From Planctomycetota bacterium (lineage in GTDB: Bacteria > Planctomycetota > DG-23 > SLPQ01): DNA of 17,354 bases. The first letter of the stretch is position 1. Each line of letters opens with the position of its first letter. The notes under the pieces are model-generated. The model did not search any database and had not been told where the DNA came from. It saw only the letters and a program-made list of their open reading frames with translations. Position numbers and translations under genes: made by a program. The stretch lies in contig JAGHCE010000091.1 in NCBI GenBank assembly GCA_021160625.1, positions 1-17,354 of the forward strand, in the 5' to 3' direction. Positions 14,415 through 17,354 of the stretch are shown in pieces.

Positions 14415-15974
14415 ATGAGCAGGCGCTGGAAGATTGCTGTTGGCGTTTTCTGCGGGGTGGCTGTTGCAGCCTCCATTTACGCGGCGCTCGAAGTGGGAGT
14501 AGGGCGGCCGGCAAGAAGGCCGGCGGTTGCGGGGCAGTTTTACCCGTCGGACCCGAAGGCGCTTCGCGGGCAGGTGCGAGGTTTCCTGGCCGCCGCAAAG
14601 GACGCCCGAGATACACAAGCCAGGACCATCGCCGTAATTGCTCCTCATGCCGGCTACGACTTCAGCGGGCCGACGGCGGCGGCGGCATTCAAGTGGCTTG
14701 AGGGTGCCCGGCCACGCCGCGTGGTTCTCATCGGCCCGAGCCATGGTCCGGCGGCGGCGCCGGCATGGGTTGACGATGTCAGCGCCTATGCGATTCCCGG
14801 AGCTAAGGTGCCGGTGGATCGCGAAGCCGTCAAAGTCCTGGAAAGGGAGGGCCTGCCCGCTATCGCCGGCGCCGCTAACCATGAGCATTCCATAGAGGTG
14901 GAGCTGCCGTTTCTTGTCGAGGCGCTAAAGCCCGGTTGGAAACTCGTGCCCGTCCTGATGGGGTCGACCGATCTTGCCAGGTGCCGCAAGGTGGCGGAGT
15001 CAATCAACTGCATCCTCGACAACACAACGGTCGTCTGTGTTTCGAGCGATTTCACGCATTACGGCAAGCAGTTCGGCTATGTTCCGTTCGAGGGCAGCGA
15101 CGAAGAAGTGCGGCGCAGGCTTGCGGACCTCGACGGCGGGGCCATTGACCGCATCGTGGCGAAGGATGCCGAGGGTTTCTATAAATATTTCAGCAAGACC
15201 GGTGCGACCATATGCGGCCGGGGGCCGATACTGGTGCTGCTTAGCCTCCTGCCTGGGGATGCGGCCGGCCGGAAGGTGGCCTACGCGACGTCCGGCGAGA
15301 TAAGCGGCAGCTACCGCGTGAGCGTTTCCTACGCGGCGGTGGCATTCACAGTGGCGCCGGACAGAACAGGCATTTGGGGAAAACAGGGGAAAGAGGGCAA
15401 GGCGATGTCCGAGTCAAAGGCACTCACGAATGAGGAAAAGGCAACTCTCCTGGCGATTGCCCGGGCGTCTCTTCGCTCGAACGTGGCCGAGGGCAAGTCG
15501 CCCGACGTGTCGGCATTTGACCTCACCGACACGCTCAGAGAAAAGCGCGGCGCCTTTGTGACGCTTACTCAGAAGGGTAAGCTGCGCGGCTGCATCGGGT
15601 ATGTTCAGGCCATAAAACCGCTCTGGCAGGCTGTTATGGAAAACGCCGCTAACGCCGCGCTCCACGACCCGCGATTTCCCAGGGTCAGAAACGACGAATT
15701 GAGCACCATCCACATCGAAATATCGGCTATGTCGCCGCTCGAAACGATTTCGGACCCCGACGTCATCGAGGTGGGCAAGCACGGGATAATGCTGACGAAA
15801 GGCCCGTATGCCGGGCTGCTGCTGCCGCAGGTGGCCACCGAGTACGGCTGGGACCGCGAGGAGTTCTTGGAGTATACGTGCAGAAAGGCGGGCCTTCCGG
15901 ACGGCGCGTGGAAGGACCCCGCCACGAAGATCGAGATATTTTCGGCGGAGGTTTTCGGCGAAGAGGAGAAGTAG
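14415..15974 (+). CDS. AmmeMemoRadiSam proteins B and A fused (Memo + AMMECR1) with N-terminal membrane segment
   Basis: A 519-residue fusion. Residues 7-25 are a hydrophobic helix after basic SRRWK: a signal anchor or signal peptide. The Memo domain (about 34-312) begins RRPAVAGQFYPSD and holds H78 in APHAGYDFSG, H110 in GPSHG, HEHSIEVELPFL (156-167), SSDFTHYG (210-217) and C267 in TICGRGPI. H78 and H110 are 32 residues apart, as are the iron-binding H49 and H81 of human MEMO1. A short linker leads to AMMECR1 (about 331-519) with LRGCIGYVQ (390-398), HDPRFP and YGWDREEFLEYTC. The two are normally separate cytoplasmic proteins encoded near a radical SAM partner, which is absent here. Their biochemical role is unsettled. 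An internal ATG at 15405 with AGAGGG 7 nt upstream could yield AMMECR1 alone. The DUF362 gene starts 3 nt after the stop. Confidence 0.9.
   Translation: MSRRWKIAVGVFCGVAVAASIYAALEVGVGRPARRPAVAGQFYPSDPKALRGQVRGFLAAAKDARDTQARTIAVIAPHAGYDFSGPTAAAAFKWLEGARPRRVVLIGPSHGPAAAPAWVDDVSAYAIPGAKVPVDREAVKVLEREGLPAIAGAANHEHSIEVELPFLVEALKPGWKLVPVLMGSTDLARCRKVAESINCILDNTTVVCVSSDFTHYGKQFGYVPFEGSDEEVRRRLADLDGGAIDRIVAKDAEGFYKYFSKTGATICGRGPILVLLSLLPGDAAGRKVAYATSGEISGSYRVSVSYAAVAFTVAPDRTGIWGKQGKEGKAMSESKALTNEEKATLLAIARASLRSNVAEGKSPDVSAFDLTDTLREKRGAFVTLTQKGKLRGCIGYVQAIKPLWQAVMENAANAALHDPRFPRVRNDELSTIHIEISAMSPLETISDPDVIEVGKHGIMLTKGPYAGLLLPQVATEYGWDREEFLEYTCRKAGLPDGAWKDPATKIEIFSAEVFGEEEK
15392..15407 (+). promoter_or_regulatory. 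Internal ribosome binding site and start codon at the domain junction
   Basis: AGAGGG (15392-15397) is followed after 7 nt by an in-frame ATG (15405-15407) exactly where the AMMECR1 domain begins. It is either a remnant of two separate genes or a working internal start. Confidence 0.45.
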
Positions 15975-15977
15975 AGA

Positions 15978-16970
15978 GTGGTTCTCCTGGATAGGCGGCT
16001 GGTCTTAAAGGCCGCGGGAGCCGCGGCGGTAGGGGGGCTCTTGCCGGGGAGTGCGGTACGGCTTTTCGCGGGGGAGAGAGGGCCGAGGGTTTCGATAGTC
16101 ACGTCCGGGCAATATGCAGGCAAGTCGGCGGACGTTCCCGACGATGTGACAGCCAGACTCGTCAACCGTGCCGTAACGTCGGCTGTCAGTGCGAAGGACG
16201 CCGCGTCGGCCTGGAAATCGCTTTTCAAGCCGGATGACAAGGTCGCCGTCAAGATAAATACCCTTGCAGGAGGCAAACTCTCCTCGCACCCGGGCGTCGT
16301 CGCCGCCGTTGTCGAGGGGGTATTGACGGCAGGCGTGGCGCCGGGGGCCGTAATCGTCTTTGACCGCCTCGAACGGGAACTGCGAAGGGCGCACTTTCCC
16401 GTGGGCACGATCCGCTCCGGCGTGCGCTACAGCGCAACCGACACCCCCACAATCGGCTACAGCCGCAAGCTCCAAACGGCCGGTGCCGTCGGGTCGCTTT
16501 TCAGCCGTGTCATCACTGGTTTTGCCACCGCCATCGTCAACGTTCCCGTCCTGAAGGACCACGACTTGGCCGGTGTCACCCTCGGAATGAAGAATTTCTT
16601 CGGCGTTATCCACAACCCCAACAAGTACCACGACGACGGCTGCGACCCTTTCATCGCGGACCTCTCCACGTCGCCGCTCATTCGCAAGCGCCTCAGGCTC
16701 GTCGTTGTCGATGCGCTCCTTGCCCAGGCCGACGGCGGGCCGGCATACCGCGCGGACGGGGCGTTTCCGTACGCAGGGATAATCGCCGGAACGGATCCCG
16801 TTGCGACCGACCGCGTCGGGTGGGCCGAGATCGAGGTGTTGCGCGCAAAGATGGGTTTCAAGGCGCTCCAAGCCGTCGGCCGCCTGCCTCGCCACATCCT
16901 GACGGCCGGGAAAAAGGGCCTCGGCATCTCGGACATTGACAGGATCGAGGTAGTGAGACAAACGCTTTGA
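15978..16970 (+). CDS. DUF362 protein with twin-arginine signal
   Basis: A 330-residue protein of the DUF362 family, whose biochemical role is not established. The N-terminus has a twin-arginine pattern (DRRLVLK, R6-R7) followed by a weakly hydrophobic stretch (AAGAAAVGGLLPGSAVRLFA), so Tat export, possibly with a bound cofactor, is likely. Family motifs include DKVAVKINTLAG, a HPGVVAAVVEGVL helix, IVNVPVLKDHDLAGVTLGMKN, FFGVIHNPNKYHDDGC and ADGGP...GIIAGTDPVATDRVG. No ferredoxin-type CxxCxxC cluster is present, unlike some relatives. The GTG start is 9 nt after GAGGAG and 3 nt after the stop of the Memo-AMMECR1 gene, so the two are co-transcribed and probably functionally linked. It ends 47 nt before the convergent tyrS. 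Confidence 0.87.
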   Translation: MVLLDRRLVLKAAGAAAVGGLLPGSAVRLFAGERGPRVSIVTSGQYAGKSADVPDDVTARLVNRAVTSAVSAKDAASAWKSLFKPDDKVAVKINTLAGGKLSSHPGVVAAVVEGVLTAGVAPGAVIVFDRLERELRRAHFPVGTIRSGVRYSATDTPTIGYSRKLQTAGAVGSLFSRVITGFATAIVNVPVLKDHDLAGVTLGMKNFFGVIHNPNKYHDDGCDPFIADLSTSPLIRKRLRLVVVDALLAQADGGPAYRADGAFPYAGIIAGTDPVATDRVGWAEIEVLRAKMGFKALQAVGRLPRHILTAGKKGLGISDIDRIEVVRQTL

Positions 16971-17017
16971 AGCCCGTCTGAGGCGCGGCCCGGCCGGATT
17001 CCCTTGGAGGGGCGCCT

Positions 17018-17354
17018 TCAGCCGATGACTATCCGGCCGAAGCGGCGTTTACCCACCTTGAGTATCTGCCCCTGGGCCACTTCGACGTCTTCGTTGGGGT
17101 CCTCAAGGCGCTTTCCGTCGAGGGTGACGGCACCTTGCCGGGTGAGGCGCCTTGCCTCGGTGTTGGAAGACGCAAAGCCCGCCGTCGTGATAAGGCGTAC
17201 GAGAGATATTCGACCGTCCTTGAGGTCGGCGGCGCCGAGGGCGATTTCCGGGAGGTCGCTCGGCAGCTTGTGATCCCGGAAGACGCGGTCGAACTGCGCC
17301 GCAGCGTCGGCCGCGGCCGCCTGTCCGTAGAACCCGGTGACAATGGCCGAGGCC
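17018..17354 (-). CDS. tyrS: Tyrosyl-tRNA synthetase, C-terminal part (runs off the window)
   Basis: Attaches tyrosine to tRNA-Tyr. About 111 C-terminal codons are present, reading from the right edge to TGA at 17018-17020. AIVTGFYGQAAAADAAAQFD then RVFRDHKLPSDLPE matches the helical linker of TyrS. LVRLITTAGFASSNTEARRL, GAVTLDGKRLEDPN and ILKVGKRRFGRIVIG form the S4-type RNA-binding domain that ends bacterial TyrS. The catalytic domain with HIGH and KMSKS lies outside the window, so the call rests on the linker plus S4 combination. It is convergent with the DUF362 gene; no T-rich terminator was seen in between. Confidence 0.88.
   Translation of the reverse strand, partial: ASAIVTGFYGQAAAADAAAQFDRVFRDHKLPSDLPEIALGAADLKDGRISLVRLITTAGFASSNTEARRLTRQGAVTLDGKRLEDPNEDVEVAQGQILKVGKRRFGRIVIG

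Noticed and set aside
16971..17017. Terminator between the DUF362 gene and tyrS
   Set aside because: AGGCGC and GCGCCT can pair over 6 bp, but the loop is 25 nt and no T-run follows.

Overview
The window is a GC-rich piece of a bacterial chromosome, densely coded, with ordinary housekeeping genes beside some unusual domain architectures. No rRNA, tRNA, CRISPR array, transposase or phage gene was found. A Hanks-type Ser/Thr kinase beside accA, a caspase-like fold with an EF-hand joined to an S41 protease, a GlmU-like enzyme of the type with a divergent N-terminus, acetate-forming genes and palindromic intergenic repeats suggest a Gram-negative, probably anaerobic or fermentative bacterium. It may belong to the Planctomycetota or a neighbouring, mostly uncultured phylum. 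That placement is inference and weak.

Layout. (1) 1-324, minus: start of a prephenate dehydrogenase gene (tyrA), apparently with an AUC start codon. It diverges from (2) 573-5020, plus: an operon of an atypical Ser/Thr kinase, accA (overlapping by 8 bp) and a secreted S41 protease with an inactive caspase-like N-terminal domain. It ends in a strong, probably bidirectional hairpin at 5042-5077. (3) 10622-5104, minus: a five-gene operon of a ROK regulator, nagB, pta, ackA and a GlmU-like nucleotidyltransferase/acyltransferase. It links amino-sugar breakdown, acetate/acetyl-CoA exchange and amino-sugar nucleotide synthesis. (4) 10623-11287: a non-coding stretch rich in palindromic repeats, including a REPIN-like pair. 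(5) 11288-12331, plus: a radical SAM protein related to spore photoproduct lyase, then tatA (12514-12750). (6) 14081-12828, minus: glgC. (7) 14082-14414: non-coding, with a second copy of a dispersed 52-nt repeat and a good promoter. (8) 14415-16970, plus: a membrane-anchored Memo-AMMECR1 fusion and a DUF362 protein with a twin-arginine signal. (9) 17018-17354, minus: 3' end of tyrS.

How the genes work together. NagB releases fructose-6-phosphate from glucosamine-6-phosphate. AckA and Pta interconvert acetate and acetyl-CoA, and the last gene of that operon probably uses acetyl-CoA and UTP to make an activated amino sugar; the ROK protein is the likely sensor. The kinase-accA overlap suggests coupled expression of a signalling kinase and the first committed enzyme of fatty acid synthesis. 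TatA and the Tat-signal DUF362 protein share the window, but their functional link is generic.

The most noteworthy items are the pseudo-caspase/EF-hand/S41 protein, the Memo-AMMECR1 fusion with an N-terminal membrane segment and an internal ribosome-binding site, the probable AUC start of tyrA, and the two families of palindromic intergenic repeats.
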